Positions 22,406 through 36,500 of a stretch of 64,000 bases of DNA are shown in pieces. The notes beneath the pieces are model-generated. The model ran no database searches. It was given only the letters and a program-made list of their open reading frames with translations, and was not told the origin of the DNA. The position numbers were made by a program, and so were the translations under genes. This DNA comes from Fremontodendron californicum (taxonomy: Eukaryota; Streptophyta; Magnoliopsida; Malvales; Malvaceae): NCBI GenBank assembly GCA_030761205.1, contig JAULJL010000003.1, forward strand, positions 30,882,123 to 30,946,122. The letters run 5' to 3'. Position 1 is the first letter of the stretch. Each line of letters starts with the position of its first letter.

Positions 22406-25400
22406 TGTCGCAACCTAAAAAAATAACAAGTCTCATCGCAAGACTTTATTATTCGTTAAGCGTGACATTAAAAAAACCAAGGAAAAGTCGACTTAATTCC
22501 TCTTGAAAAATGAAGGTTTTGAAAATGACTTTGAAAAAGACATGGAGTCGCCACCAATCTTTTTAGCTAGGTGTGATCGGCCACCTATTAAAACTGGTTT
22601 TCTAAAATATTTTAAAATTAATTAAAACATTTTTAAAACCAATTTCAAGTCTGCGTTTTTAAAACCAGAGAAATCAAAGAAACGGGTTCGGGACTCGGTT
22701 ACGTGTGGGGAAGGATTAGCACCCCCACAATGCCCGTTTAAAACGGTACCTTATTAATCATGTGTTATCTCAAGTCTCGGTAAAAAGTTGGTTTTAAATT
22801 TAGTATTTCAAGTTAATTCCCAATTTAAAGGAAAATAATTCCATTTTTAATTGAAAATGATCCGGAATTTATAAATTCAAAATTTTTCTATATTCCCCAA
22901 CAAACGTGGCAAAATATAGAAATTTTTATTAGTTTGGAAAACTTTCCGAATCATTCTCATTTTAAAGAAGATATTCTGTTATTAATGATAATTGATGATA
23001 TCTTCCCCAGCAAACCCGGCAGAGAATTCATGAATTATTTTGACTCTGGAATATCTTTATTTTATTGAAAATCATTACCTTTTTTAAAACATTTTAAAAA
23101 AATATGAATATGAATATGTATGACATAAATAAAATGACATAGCAAAGTCTAAATAATATAATGCAACCTAAATGATATGATTTAATTTAAATGTCTTAGC
23201 ATATTCTAAATGAAATGAAATATTCTAAGTTATATGATATATTCTAAATGAAATGAAATGACCTAGGTAACATAATATATTCTATATGAAATGTAATATC
23301 CTAAGTCATATGACATATTCTAAATGAAATAAAATATCCTAAATGACATAATATATCCTAAATGAAATGAAATGACCTAGATAACATAATATATTCTACA
23401 TGAAATGAAATGGCCTAGGTAACATAATATATTCTATATGAAATGAAATAATTTAAATGACATGGCAAATATGAATGATATGGCATATAATTTAAATGAC
23501 ATGAAATATAAAATAATACTATCATATAATATGCATGAAAATAATAATGCATGAACATAGTATATGCTAAATAATATGACAAAAAATAACTAAATAAAAA
23601 GCATAGGATATCATGAAATATTCAAAACCATATAATAAACAATATAACATCAAAAATATATATCAAAATAATAACAATTCCATAGAAAGTATCATAGCAA
23701 AAATCACATATCATATAAAATGCATGAATATGGAAAATGCAATGCATGAAAGTGTATTTTTTCCTTTAATTAAGGAAATCCGTATATCTAAAAAGAAATC
23801 CGGCTACCTTAGGAAAACATGTCAAATTAAATATTCTAAAACCAAAATACATTGCGAATGTTTGAAAACAATTTTGAAAAGCTTAGATTAAAAATAAAAA
23901 CTTAGCTAAACCCTTTTTTTAAAATGGCTCTAATTTCCTAAGTTTAAAATCCCGGACTTGACCACCCTTAACCCGAGTCTTAAAAAATCATTTTTAGAGT
24001 TTAAAAAAGCTTATAAACTACCCTAAGTCAGCAGCTAAACTTCCTAATCAGCCCCCTCTAAGTAACTTAACCAAAACAGAAAAATGATTTTCCTTCAAAT
24101 TCAATTCTGACTCCACTGTCCAGTTTTAAACCACGATTTTTTACCCTATTTTTAAAAATTATAAAAATATAAAAAAAACAGGAGACTCAGGACATGTAAA
24201 ACTACACGAAAAACAATTGGCTTAATTTTCTGATTAAAGATGACAGCCCAGAAAAATCGAGAAAGTACGAGTACTGGGTGAAAAAATTGTTTTGCCAAAA
24301 CACATTTTTGCCTTTGATAAAATCATTTAAAAATCAAAGTAAAAATATTTAAGACTCTCTAAATGACTCACAAATAGTAGCTAGCACTTTTGAAAAGTTA
24401 GACAAAAAATGGCTAAGTAAAAAAAATCACAAAGGTAGAATAATCAATTTCACAACTCTTTAATTTTCCACAAGTATGCTCAAGAGAGCATGACTTTGAA
24501 CCATTATTTGGCCTAAGTCATAAGTCAAGTGGCAAAGACATGAAATGCATGAAAAATACAGCAAATATGATGCATGAAATGCATGATTTTATACCTTAAT
24601 GTCATGAAAAATGCATGGCATCAATAAAATGACCTAGACCTAAATGAACTTGCATGGCATTTAGTGCAACCTAAGTCTAAAATACATGGATATGCATGGC
24701 AAAACAAACCAATCCTAACATCTAAAATATGCATGGAAATAACACAAACACAAGGCATGCTTAAACCAAATACTCAATCAAATGTCATGAGAATGCAAGC
24801 CTATCAACTAACATAACAAAAATGCACACACAAAGCAAAATAAATGAGGTGGCCGAATAGCCTCAAGTTCCAAGTGAGCATGGCATTTTCAGAAACACTT
24901 GTTATACTAACATACTTTACTAAAACATAACACTCAAATCATGCAAATATAAAGTAGAGGTATTAAAAATAACAAGCATTTTCAGAAACACATGGATTCA
25001 AAATATAAAACATAAACAAATTTAAACATTTTAAAAACAGAAAATAAAAAATGCAAGAACATGATAATAGACTCATAAATGGAAATAAACAAGCAACCAA
25101 ATTAAAACAAGCTTCAAGTATATGCAGTATAAGAAAATTCATCAAAACTTATTTAATATCAAAAATAACAAAAAATAACGAAGCAAAACAACAACTAAAA
25201 CAGAAAAAAAAAATGATGGGCTATTCGGCCATGTCAAAGAACCAAGGAAAAAAAAATTATTTCAAGAGTTTTTATAAGAAAAGATGAAGAAAGAACTTAA
25301 AGAAAAACATTAAAAACACTTATTTAAAAAGAAAAATCAAAAGAAACTCACCAAAATAATAATCAGAACAGCAAATCAAGAATGGAAAATCAAAGAAAGT

Positions 25401-27085
25401 GCAAGAGTATGGTGCTAAAAGCAACCTCTAGAAGCTATCTTTCAAGCTTTTTCTCTTCAAACTTTCTTTTCTTTTCCAAACTTTTCCTTTTGCTTTGCAA
25501 CAATGGAGAGAAAATCAGCCAAAAGAAAGAGAGAATAGAGAATGAGAGAGTGCTGAAAATGATAGAATACCCCCTCCTTGTAGTGGCCGAAACTTCCCTC
25601 TATCATAGGCTAGGATGTTGTCATTTTTCCTCCAACCAATTTTCATCCAAGGGCTATTGATCCAAGATGTTTAAAACATGAAATTATCACCCTTAGATTA
25701 GGCCATCAGCTATCCATAATTATAGCTGTTCAAGAATCTTAAGCCATTATGTTGACACTCTCCCTCTTCATGCATTGGTCCATGTGGCTTATTTGCAAAG
25801 GCTTGATCAAAAAATCACTAACTAACTCTTCATTTTTGGCCTCTTGATTAAAAAATTAGATTCCTCTTTCCCATCCTTAGGCCTTGTCCGGCCAGCCCTC
25901 CTTCTTCCAGCCCAAGTTTGATTTTTTGAAAGGCAAGAAAAGCCCTTTTCGGTTTCTTGGGTAAAATGACCTTTATGCCCCACGAATGTAAATAAATGGA
26001 GAACAGACTCCAAATTCAAATTTTATTTTTTCAATACTTTCAAAATAATAAGAAATTGAATTCTGGAAGTTTTCAAAATTTTCCGAGTCCGTTTACTATT
26101 TATTTGGATTTTTTCTTCCAAAATTGCCCTTTTATGCCCCCAAATTTTACCATTTTTTAAACGAGTTCCAAATCAAGATTTTTCTTCACCAATCTCTTCC
26201 AAATAATTTAAAAGTGTGACCTGGAAGTTTTCATAATTTTTTGGAACTCATTTGGTATTTTTTTGGGATTTATCTGCTTGAATTACTACATAGGGGGCCG
26301 GGATTTGGCCATTTTGCAAACGAACTCCGAATCAAGATTTTATTTTGCCAATCTCTTCCAAATAATTTAAAAATGAGATTTGCAAATTTCCAGAATTTTT
26401 GGAGTTCATTTGCTATTTTTCCCAAATTTTCCAATTTTGCCCTTTTACCTCCGAAACCCGGTTTTGCTCAAAACAAGTCTGATTTTCAGATTTTTTTTTA
26501 AAACTGAGCCTTGGGCTCTCCTTTTTTAATCACTCTTCATCCATTAGGGGCTTTATTCCTACCGAGTCGGGCCATTTCTGTAATTCTTCCCAATTTCATC
26601 GAAATCCACCAAAAACCCTAATTCTCAGTTTTCTCCCGGATTGACTTTTCTTTCAGTTTTTCTTTCAAGTGGCTTCTCCATTACCCGTAATCATTCTTTA
26701 TCTTTCATTTGGAACCTTCAATTTCGACCAATTCGATCGTTTAAGCACTTTTCCCCAAATTTCTCGGATTAGGGTTTCCTTTCTACTGAATCTCCATAAC
26801 CCAACTTCCGAACTCCATATCTTTCGATGTAGACCTCGGATTATCAAAATTCTTTCACCATTTTTCAATTGAACTTCAAATCTTGATTTTGAAAGTGAGT
26901 TGAATTTTTGGGGTTGACTTTTTGGGGTTGACTTTTTTCAAGTTTGACTTTTTATGCTTGCCCTCTTAAACTAAGTCTCGGTGTACCACCTGCAGGATGA
27001 AAAAAAGTCTTTTTACATTCTGAAACATCAATTTGGGAAGAAAACATATCTGTTTTACTGGTCCGGACAAAATTAGGTGTCTACA
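22406..27085 (-). repeat. 5' LTR of element B (4680 bp)
   Basis: On the minus strand it runs from TGTAGACACC (27085) to TTGCGACA (22406). It is complete. The part 23267-27085 is the partner of 5098-8948. It includes AT-rich short-repeat DNA (23100-23600) and a C-poor block near 25990-26660 made of TTTTCGAAAT-like A/T runs. No gene is supported in it. Confidence 0.88.
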
Positions 27086-28822
27086 TCTACAATTCTCCAC
27101 CACCCCAATCACACCCACCACCTATTCATTCACCACCTCCATATTACGTCTACAAGTCCCCACCACCACATCACAAACCCTACAAAGTATCACCTCCTCA
27201 CTACACATACAAATCTCCACCACCACCATTGCATCCTAAGCCCTACAAAGCCCCACCTCGTCTAGCTAAGTTACCACCACTCATTATGTCTACAAATATC
27301 CACCACCCCCATCACACCCACCACCTGTTCATTCACCACCTTCATACCACGTCTACAAGTCCCCGCAACCACATCCCAAACCCTCCAAAGCACCACCTCC
27401 TCACTACATATACAAATCTCCACCACCACCATTGCATCCCAAGCCCTATAAAGCCCCACCTCCTCATTATATTTACAAGTCACCACCATCGCATCCCCAT
27501 AGTACTAAAATGCGGCCATTACGTGATGTAACGGCTGCATCGTAACAGAAAATACTTATACTGAACTGCTATTTGAGCGTTACGCGTATTAGAAAATGAA
27601 TCACGATTGTTAAGGTCGAAACCGTTACGTAACGCCGCAATAGCGGCCAAAACCGTTATGCAACGCCGTGATAGCAGCACAGTCATGAAGTTTGCATTGT
27701 TTCCCACTCCACTCTAAGCTTTCAGACTCTTGCTTTTAATGTAAAATAATCTATTAATATCCTTATTCAACTTCAAATATTGACTTAATTTTCGGCCAAA
27801 AATGCTGGATAACTATCTGGAAATTTAAGAAAAGTGGGCAAGTCATGGAAGTTCAATAGAGGAAGTCCTCTTAACATTAAGGGTGAGGTTTCATGGGTCA
27901 GTGACAGAGCAAGCCACGGTGATTATGAGAAAAGATGCTATACACCGTGGCAAAGTTGGTAAAGAATGCAAGTATGCAACTCCATAAATCCCATGTTGCT
28001 TTGCGCCTTTGCCACATCAAGAGCTCACGGCAGAAAGGAATCATACAGGGGAGCTAGACTAGAGTCTTTAAACTTTTGAATGAGTTCAAACAGGGATATG
28101 AAGTCATTTTCCCTAAATGAATTAAATATACTTCCTGCTTGAGAAAAACCACCTCTTCATCGAACCCATCATCAGAGATAGACTCGACCCCAAGGCGAGC
28201 TGCACATATGGACTTGACAGTTTAATGGGTTGTGGTTAGTGTTGCCTTGACAGTTGCTTGAGTTCTTTGGCTACTTATTGATCCTATGGTTGTTATTATT
28301 TATGATTTTATTTATATGATTTAGTTTGATAACGTTTGAATGATATTATCATTTATATTATTTTAAAAAATATATATTTATAATATTAAAGTTTTTATTT
28401 TTATAAATCAAATAAAACCCATATAAAATCATTATAAATATTAGAATGATAAAATAAAATATCAAAAAGTATAAATATATTGTTTTGGAAGAAAATGTGA
28501 TTTTTGAAAAAAAAAAATTAAGTCAACGACGACCGCGATGAGTTACGTAACGTTCGTGACACCCACAACCGCGATACCGCGATTGTGGCTACGACGAAAT
28601 TCGCGATCGCGATTTAAAACTTTGCGTATCCCAAGCCCTATAAATCTCCACCTCACCATTACGTCTACAAATCCCCACCACCACCACCCCATCAAATCCC
28701 AAGCCCCATCCCCCCATCCCAAGACTCATGCACCTCCATCTTACCATCACTATTCTCCTCCACCCCACCCCAAATCTCCTCCATATATTTACAAATCACC
28801 ACCACTTCCAAAGGCCTACTAA
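27086..28822 (+). pseudogene. extensin-type cell-wall protein gene, 3' part, interrupted
   Basis: Two stretches (27086-27497 and 28625-28822) encode repeats of the kinds SPPPP, HPKPYKAPPP and YVYKSPPPP, typical of Hyp-rich extensins whose Tyr residues cross-link in the wall. The 5' part and signal peptide are missing because element B is inserted at 27085. There is an internal frameshift near 27290, a hAT-like element from 27498 to 28624, and a second shift near 28690. The last codons read YIYKSPPLPKAY then TAA at 28820-28822, a normal-looking extensin end. The gene is dead. Confidence 0.8.
27498..28624. mobile_element. hAT-like non-autonomous TIR element 1 (1127 bp)
   Basis: It begins CATAGTACTAAAATGCGGCC and ends with the inverted form of CAAAGTTTTAAATCGCGATC. 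It is flanked by CGCATCCC (27490-27497) and CGTATCCC (28625-28632), an 8-bp duplication with one mismatch. Both ends are rich in CGTTACG/CGTAACG-type subterminal motifs. It separates two halves of the extensin gene. It has no transposase. The inside (about 28090-28230, minus strand) may include a captured exon. Confidence 0.65.
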
Positions 28823-29065
28823 GCTTATATTTTTCTTCTAATTTAGTTATATATAATGATAAGTCCTCCATGATTTCCAGTAGTTCAAGTTTGCCTTGCT
28901 ATCATGTTTCAGAGTAAGAGATTTAAGATGGAGACTGACCTTGTTTATTTGTATGCGCCACTCTTTTATCATTTCTTTCTCATAAGAATGAAGACAATAA
29001 TTTTCTTTTTGAGCAGATGACTTCTACTTCAGTAATAGATTAATCAATAAGTTTATTGTTATTAT
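28823..29065 (+). other. extensin 3' flank
   Basis: Likely 3' UTR and downstream DNA of the extensin gene, AT-rich. No other feature seen. Confidence 0.4.
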
Positions 29066-30051
29066 TATAGTACTAAAATGCGGTCGTTACGCGACGTAAC
29101 GGTCGTATCGTAATGGAAATGAAGCGTTGGAGAAAACAAATCACGACCGTAGCGGCCGAAACATGTTACATAAAGCTGCGACAGCTGCTTAAAAGCGTTG
29201 TAACGTCGGGACATGCTCTGTTTTTGTCTTCTTGCTGCTATTTTCCTTAGACCTTAGCTGTTCCTCTGTAACTCAGCCAATCCCAGGCCAGGACCTGAGA
29301 CCCTAAGCTTTACAAGGTGTAAGTTGTAACCTCATATAACCAGTAAGAGCCTTTAAAGACTTAAACTTTCTGCCACATTCTTGACAGTTAACTTCTTTCT
29401 TTTCTCTTCCGAAATGATGCCTCATATGACCAAACAAATCTTTCATGATTTCATTGGCTCAAATTCTTTGCCACAAGCTTTGCACTGAAACTCAAGCATT
29501 GAACAAGTAGTATCATCACCATCAAAGCCTAAAGATTTCCAAGATTTCTTAGGGTTATCCCTCAAGCCATAACCTTGAAAATCCATGTTCTCCTTTGCCT
29601 TTTTTTAACTAAATTTTTTTCCATTGAACAAACTCACGTTACATAACTTGTATAAATGCGTCTCTTCAAAGCAGCTTAACAAAGAAACCCATATAAAAAA
29701 CGCAGCAAAAACCATAACTATCTTCAAAGAAGCACAAGAAACAGAGGAAAAAAGGGTAAGAGTAAGACCCAGATAAAAAAGATGGTTCTTTTAGTAACAA
29801 GAGATGGAAAATCTTAAAACTTACTCTCAGTAAAGAAGAACACATGCCCTGTTTTGTTAATCTAGTGAAGTTAAATTTTCCTTAACCAAACTAGGCAATA
29901 AAAGGCAAGCACATATTGTTTTGAAAGAAATAGTGATTTTTGAAGAAAAAATATCACATTCGCTACAACTATTATGCGATACGTAACATCCGCAACCACG
30001 ACAACGCGATCGCGTCCGCGATGAAATCTCCGACCGCAATTTAATACTATG
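29066..30051. mobile_element. hAT-like non-autonomous TIR element 2 (986 bp) with captured gene
   Basis: The left end is TATAGTACTAAAATGCGGTC; the right end, read inverted, is CATAGTATTAAATTGCGGTC. The flanks are GTTATTAT (29058-29065) and GTTATTAA (30052-30059), an 8-bp duplication with one mismatch. The ends match element 1. It carries a zinc-finger gene fragment on the minus strand and no transposase. Confidence 0.7.
29310..29586 (-). pseudogene. captured fragment of a ZAT-type C2H2 zinc-finger gene
   Basis: From the ATG at 29586 the minus strand reads MDFQGYGLRDNPKKSWKS, the YGLRxNPKxSW motif near the N-terminus of ZAT-group C2H2 proteins. Then come FQCKACGKEFEPMKS with a shift/stop followed by DLFGHMRHH, and VNCQECGRKF followed by another shift and ALTGYMR. 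These are two plant-type fingers with KALFGHM-like helices, once a nuclear transcription factor. The upstream 29590-29830 may be its 5' UTR. Frameshifts and the loss of the second finger's His make it non-functional. It lies wholly inside a TIR element. Confidence 0.65.
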
Positions 30052-30059
30052 GTTATTAA

Positions 30060-30552
30060 TGGCATATGCAACTCACATGGTTTCCTGTTGAAATACAATA
30101 ATTTAGTCTATATTTATTTACTACTGTTTGGGCCAGCCACTGTCAAACCATTGTAAATTTGAGAAATCAACTCTTCTGGACTTGAAAGAAGTACTACTAA
30201 TTATTAAATAACTTTTACATATGCGAAAAGTCACATCTTCATTATAGATTTTGGGGGGAACATAGGGAGTTATTCTCCAACTATTACAAAATTGCAATCC
30301 TTTTAACTTTGCAAGCTTTCGATTGCAAATTAAAGAGTCAATATCATTTTTTAACAAGTTTCAGTGGATTATGTATTTATAGGTTCTATTCATGCAGATC
30401 TTCTTTCATATGGTATAACTTCCGATTTGACTATTTAATCCAATTGACTTATTTCCTCGCATTTTGCTAATATGTATATTCTTTAATCAGTTGGACAAAA
30501 TGGAAAAAAAAAACAATTGAGTTTGACAAATCAGTACAAAAAGGATGACATT
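30060..30552. other. unique flank between hAT-like element 2 and element D
   Basis: AT-rich single-copy-looking DNA. No gene or repeat seen. Confidence 0.4.
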
Positions 30553-33500
30553 TGTCGCAACTTAAAAAATAACAAGTCTCATCGCGAGAATTTATATTTG
30601 TTAAGCGTGACATTGAAAAACAAAGAAAAAGACGACTTTATTCTTTTTGAAATAAAATGAGAGTTTGAAAACGACCTCGAAAAAAGACATGGAGTCGTCA
30701 CCAATCTTTTTTGGTTAGGTGTGACAGGCCACCTATTAAAACCGGTTTTGTAAAATATTTTAAAATTAATTAAAATATTTTTTAAAAACAATTTCAAGTC
30801 TGTGTTTTTAAACCAGAGAAAATCAAAGAAGCGGGTTCGGGACTCGGTTACGTGCGGGAAAAGATTAGCACCCCACAACGCCCGTGTAAAATGGTACCTT
30901 ATTAATCATGCGTTATCTCAAATCTCGGTGAAAAGTCGGTTTTAAAATTTGGTATTTCAAATTAATTCCCAATTTAAAGAAAAATAATTCCATTTTTATT
31001 TGAAAATGATTTGGAATTGATTAATTCAAAATTTTCCTATATTATTCGATAAACGCGGCAAAATATAGAAATTTTTATTCATTTGGAAAATTTTCTGAAT
31101 CATTCTCTTTTTTTTTTTAAAGAAAGATATTCCTTTATTAATGATAATTGATGATATCCTCGCCAGCAACGGTAGAGAACTCATGAATTTTTTAACTCGA
31201 GAATATCTTTATTTTATTGAAAATCATTATCTTATTTTAAAAACATTTTTAAAAAAAATGAATATGAACATGTGTAACATAATAAAGATGACATAGCGAA
31301 ATCTAAATGATATAACCTAGATGACATGATATAACGTAAGTGACATAGTATATTTTAAATTACATGATATAACCTAAGTAATATAGGAAAATGAAATATT
31401 CTAAATGACATGGAAAAATCAATATATCATCTAAGTGACATGGAAAAATCAAAGTGACATGGTATATTCTAAATGACATGGCAAAAAAGCATAGAATAAC
31501 ATGAAATATTCACAACCATATAACAATCAATATAACATCATGAAATATACATCAAAATAAATAGCATAGCCATAGAAATATTCATATCAAAAATCATATA
31601 TCATATAATATGCATGGACATGGAAAATGCAATGCATGAAAGTGTATTTTTTCCTTTAAATAAGGAAATTCATATACCTTAAAAAGATATCCGACTACCT
31701 TAGGAAAAGACATCAAATTAAATTTTCTAAAATAAAAAATACTTTGTGATTAGTTTGAAAATAATTTTGAAAATTCTTGGATGAAAATGGTATATGGCAA
31801 AACCCCTTTGAAAAAGGCTCTATTTTCTAACTTTGAAAACCCGGACTTGACCACCCTTGACCCGAGCTTTATAAAATCATTTTTCAGAATTAAAATGGCT
31901 TAGAAACCAACCTAGGACAGTAGCTAAGGTTCCTACTCAGCCCTCTCTTAATGCCTTAGACAAAACAGAAAATTAATTTTCCCTTAAATTCAAATATAAC
32001 CCTACTGTCCAGGTTTAAAACGTAATTTTTTAACCTATTTTAAAAAATTCTAAAAAATCTGAAAAAATATAGGAGACTCAAAACATGTCTATCTCTATGG
32101 AAAAAAATTATCTTGATTTTTAGACTAAGGATAACTAACCAGGAAAATCACTAAAGTCAGAATACTGGGTGAAAAACTGTTTTGCTAAAAATCATTTTTA
32201 AGCTTTTGATAAAATCATTCAAAAATCAAAGTAAAAATATTGGAGACTCTTCTAAGGACCTACAAACAGTAGCTAAAATTTCTAAAAAATTGGATAAGAA
32301 TTGCCTAAGTAAAAAAAAAAAATCACAAAGGTAGAATAATCAACTTGACAATTTCTCAATTTTCCACAAGTATGCTCATGTGAGTTTGACCTTAAGCCAT
32401 TGATTGGCTTAAGTCAAAAATCAAGTGGTATGGTATGAGATGCATGAACAAACAACAAATTTGATGTATGAAATGCACGATCTAAAGACCTAAATGACAT
32501 AGAAAATGCATGGCAATTCAAAATGACCTAATGCCCAGCATGAGCTTGCATGGCAATAAATGCTTCCTAAATCTAATATGCATGAGATGCATGGTAATGC
32601 AAATGTAACCTAGACCTAAAGTGTCATGAAAATGTATGGAAATATAAAGATGTCCTAATGCCTAGCATGGACTTGCATGGCAATAAATGCTACTTAGACC
32701 TAATATGCATGAAATGCATGGCAATACAAATATGACCTAGAGCTAAAACGTCACGAAAATGCATGGCAATACAAAGATATCCTAATGCCTACTATGTCAT
32801 AGAAAAATATGCATGAGATGCATGGTAATACAAATGTAACCTAGACCTAAAATGTCATAAAATGCATGGCAATACAAAGTTGTCCTAATGCTTACTATGT
32901 CATAGTAAAATACGCATGAGATGCATTGATAACTCGTATAATTATATAGTTTTTAGTTATGTTTTATTATTGTTTTGTGTCAAATACGAGTTATTATTGT
33001 TTAGTCTAATTGTGTTTATGCTCTTTTATATTTTTATGTAATTTGGTGTTTTTCACAAGTTTCTTTGAGTGATTTCAGATTACTAGAATTAAGGGCAAAT
33101 CCAGTTCAGTTCCAGTTCCGACACCGATTGCCATATCAGCTATATCTCGAGTTTCACTGAAGCAATAAGGCTAAAATTTGTAGCCATGCAAAGCTAAGAG
33201 GCATATCTATCTTTTTCATGTTTTACACTTCTTGAAACGGAGTCGTTTCCCCTAGTGAAATCGACCATCAAGTTGGCTGATGTGCAATGACGTCTGTGCT
33301 GACCTGTTTTCGTATTTTGCCCATATCTTCTTATCCACATCAGAAAATGAGCTGATTCCAACGGCTATGGATCCGTAACTGATAGGGGTATATTTTTCTA
33401 GAATACCATTTTATCAGATCGAGCCTCCAACATTGACAAAATCGACCATCAAGCTGGCTGATCAGAATTGTCATACAATATGACGAAAATTGTTAGAAAA

Positions 33501-36500
33501 ATGCACCCACCTATTATACCTACCTTTGAAATTTGTAAAGCTTGTCTCTTGTCATTTAGCCCTCCAAAATGTGTATAAATAGAGGGCCTTGGATGAGTAT
33601 TGGGATACATTATACATTGGTAGGATATTAGCCATTGTAAAAAAATTCTCTAAGTTTTCTTCTTTTTTCCTTTCTCTAGTTTTCTTTTTCTTTATTTACT
33701 TATGCTTCTTACATTTCTTTTCATTTTTAGTATGTGTTGCTAATCATATTGTTGAGGTGATGAGGTGAAGCTCTTGGTAAATGCTAAGGTTAGTCTCTTA
33801 AACATGAGCTAAAATGAATCATCATTTATAAACACTAGTATAGATAATATTTTCTTTTGGTTTAAAATCATACTTGCAAAGTAGAGATCTTGATTCATTA
33901 TTGACAATGAAAATGGCACAGTAAATGCTTGGTTTCATAACCTTGATTTGTTGTAGACATATACCTTGGCATAAGGAATGCTTGGACTCTTTTTATGAGT
34001 TTTGAGGACACCAAATGAACATAATATCATATGCTATGGACGTTGGACAATTTGTACTGAATTGCTAAACCTTCCGATTGGAACCTCCCTTATGTGTGGA
34101 TTTCAATTGTGTAATAAAACAAGATTAATCTTAGCATAACACCAAGAGTGGATCCTCTAACCTCAACATCCTTTCTTATTGTTTTTTATATCTTATTTAA
34201 TTGCTTTTATGTTATTTTGTTTATTTTGTTCTCTAATATCTTGTTTACTTTCTTTGTTATTGATTCCCTAATATATTGTTTATTTTCTTTTTCATATATA
34301 TTTATAAACTTATACTTACTAGTACGCTTCCCTGTGGTTCGACCTCGGACACCCAAGAATTTATTACTTGAACATAACCTGCACTTGGGTTTACAACTCT
34401 TAATTGAGTCTCCATCATGCATGGTAATACAAATGTAACCTAGACCTAAAATGTCATGAAAATGCATGGCAATACAAAGTTGTCCTAATGCCTACTATGT
34501 CATAGAAACATATGCATGACATGAAATACAATTGCCTAGTCTAATATGACATAAGGATCATAATAACCTAAAATCTAAGATGGAAGATAAGACATGCATG
34601 AAAATCAAATGAGGACCTTTAAAATGACCTAGACTAGGCATGGCCGAATGGTCCTAGGGTTCTAAATGTCATGAGCAATATGTATAACATGACATGAAAG
34701 CATGGAAACGTAATTAAATGTAAATGACATACACAATATGCATGAAATAAGAACATGGAAACCTAATGCCCTAAATGTCCCACAAGATGTGCATGAAAAC
34801 CAAATATGACCTAAAATGACTTAGACTTCCTACATGCATGGCCGAATACCCCTAATAAACTACATGTCATAAGAAACATATATAGCATGAAATGAATGCA
34901 TGAAAGCTAAACAAAATGAAAATGTATATACCTAAGGCAAACCAAAGCATAGAAACCGAATAGACCTCTAAATAAATATGTGAAATCCTAGCTAGACAAT
35001 AACACAAACACATGGCAACCTACATATGCAAAGTCTACATGGAAGTATGTTAAACTAGTAAACATGATAAAAATGCAAACATGGTGACTAACATAATGTA
35101 TTACTGAATGTGAGTGTGTGAGCATGGCATGACAATATCACAAACACTTGGTAGGGTATAGATGTAGAACCTAAATAGAAGCATATTAGGGAAGTAAACA
35201 TGATAAAAATGCAAACATGCAAAATGAAATCCTCATGGCTGAATGGTAGTAAACATGAATATGGCATGGCATTATCACAAACACATGGTATAGATGTAGA
35301 GCTAACCCACCACAATCAAGCTGACCTACCATAATCATGCTAACCTACCACATGTAAGCTATCCTACCACAAGCCATTAACATGAACAAAATAAAAAAAC
35401 CAAAATCATCTTAAAAAGAATACCATTCGGCCATATAGAAAAAGAATGGTAAAAACTTGCTTTCTTGATTTCTTTCAAAATACAAAGTAGAAACTCCTTA
35501 TCACTTATTTTTAAAAACCAAGTTTATTTCATAAAAAAATAAAAATAAAATGACAATCAAAATAGAAAAATCATATCAACAAAGCATGAAAGAATATAGC
35601 TACCTTGCTTTAGTTTTCCAAATAAAAAAGTAGTAAGCAAAACCTTTCCTTTTTTCCTTTTCCTTTTTTCCCCTCTTTTCTCCTTTCTTTTCTCCCTAGC
35701 TACTGCCTCTATTCAGCCCCCAAAAGCCCATGAAAATCTGAAATAAACCCCCCTTTCATCCCTTGACCGAATGGCCTCGAATCCTCTAGAAGGATGTTAT
35801 GATTTTTCTAACCAATTTTGCATCCAAAGGCCCTTAATCTAAGATGTTTTTTATGAAAAATTCCCACCCTTAGATTAATTAATCAGCCCCTAACTAATAT
35901 GATGTCAAAAATATGATGTCATAAATATGACATCATCCCTCTCCATGCATTGGTCCATGTGTCACAATTACAAAGGCTTGATAAAAAAATAACAACCTTC
36001 CTATCCACTCTTGGCCCTTGGATGCAATGGCTCAACAAAATCATTCTCTAATATGGGCTTGGCTGGCTGACCTTTTAAATTCCAGCCCAATCTCCATTTT
36101 TTTAATTGCAAGAAAAGCCCTCTTCGGTTTCTTCGGTAAAATAACCTTTCTGGCCCCCAAACCTAATTAAATAGCAAAAGGACTCCAAATCAAAATTTTA
36201 TTTTTTAATAATTCCTAAATAATAAAAAATTGAATTCTGAAAGTTTTCATAGCCCATTTGCTATTTTTTCGGGATTTATCTTCCAAAATTGCCCTTAATG
36301 CACCCAAACTTTTGCCATTTTGCAAACGAGCTCCAAATCTGAATTTTCTTCACCAGTCTTTTCAAAATAATTTAAAAGTGAGATCTAGAGATTTTCATAT
36401 TCAAGCTCATTTTCTATTTTTCCAGGATTAATCTACTTGAATTTCAACTTAGTGGGCCCAAAATTTCCCATTTTGCAAACGAACTCCGAATCCGGATTTT

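Larger units (their letters stand above)
5098..27085 (-). mobile_element. Ogre/Tat-like Ty3-gypsy retrotransposon B (minus strand)
   Basis: On the minus strand the order is 5' LTR (27085-22406), PBS, ORF1, gag, protease, probable intron, RT, RNase H plus a second RNase H, integrase, a long tandem-repeat region, PPT and 3' LTR (8948 down to 5098, then interrupted by A). ORF1 before gag, the intron before RT, the extra RNase H and multi-kb LTRs together are typical of the Ogre/Tat lineage. The LTRs differ by several percent by eye, and the genes hold many stops and shifts, so this is an old dead copy. It was inserted in an extensin-like gene; TCTAC (27086-27090) is the candidate target duplication on this side. 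Confidence 0.88.

Noticed and set aside
27033..27531. His/Thr-rich ORFs (TTTSQTLQ, HHHHP types)
   Set aside because: Out-of-frame readings of extensin codons; the Pro/Tyr/Lys frame is the real one.
34148..34467. Hydrophobic ORF in the solo LTR, also at 37374-37706 and 45513-45803
   Set aside because: It crosses LTR borders and comes from AT-rich U5 sequence; it is not conserved as a protein.
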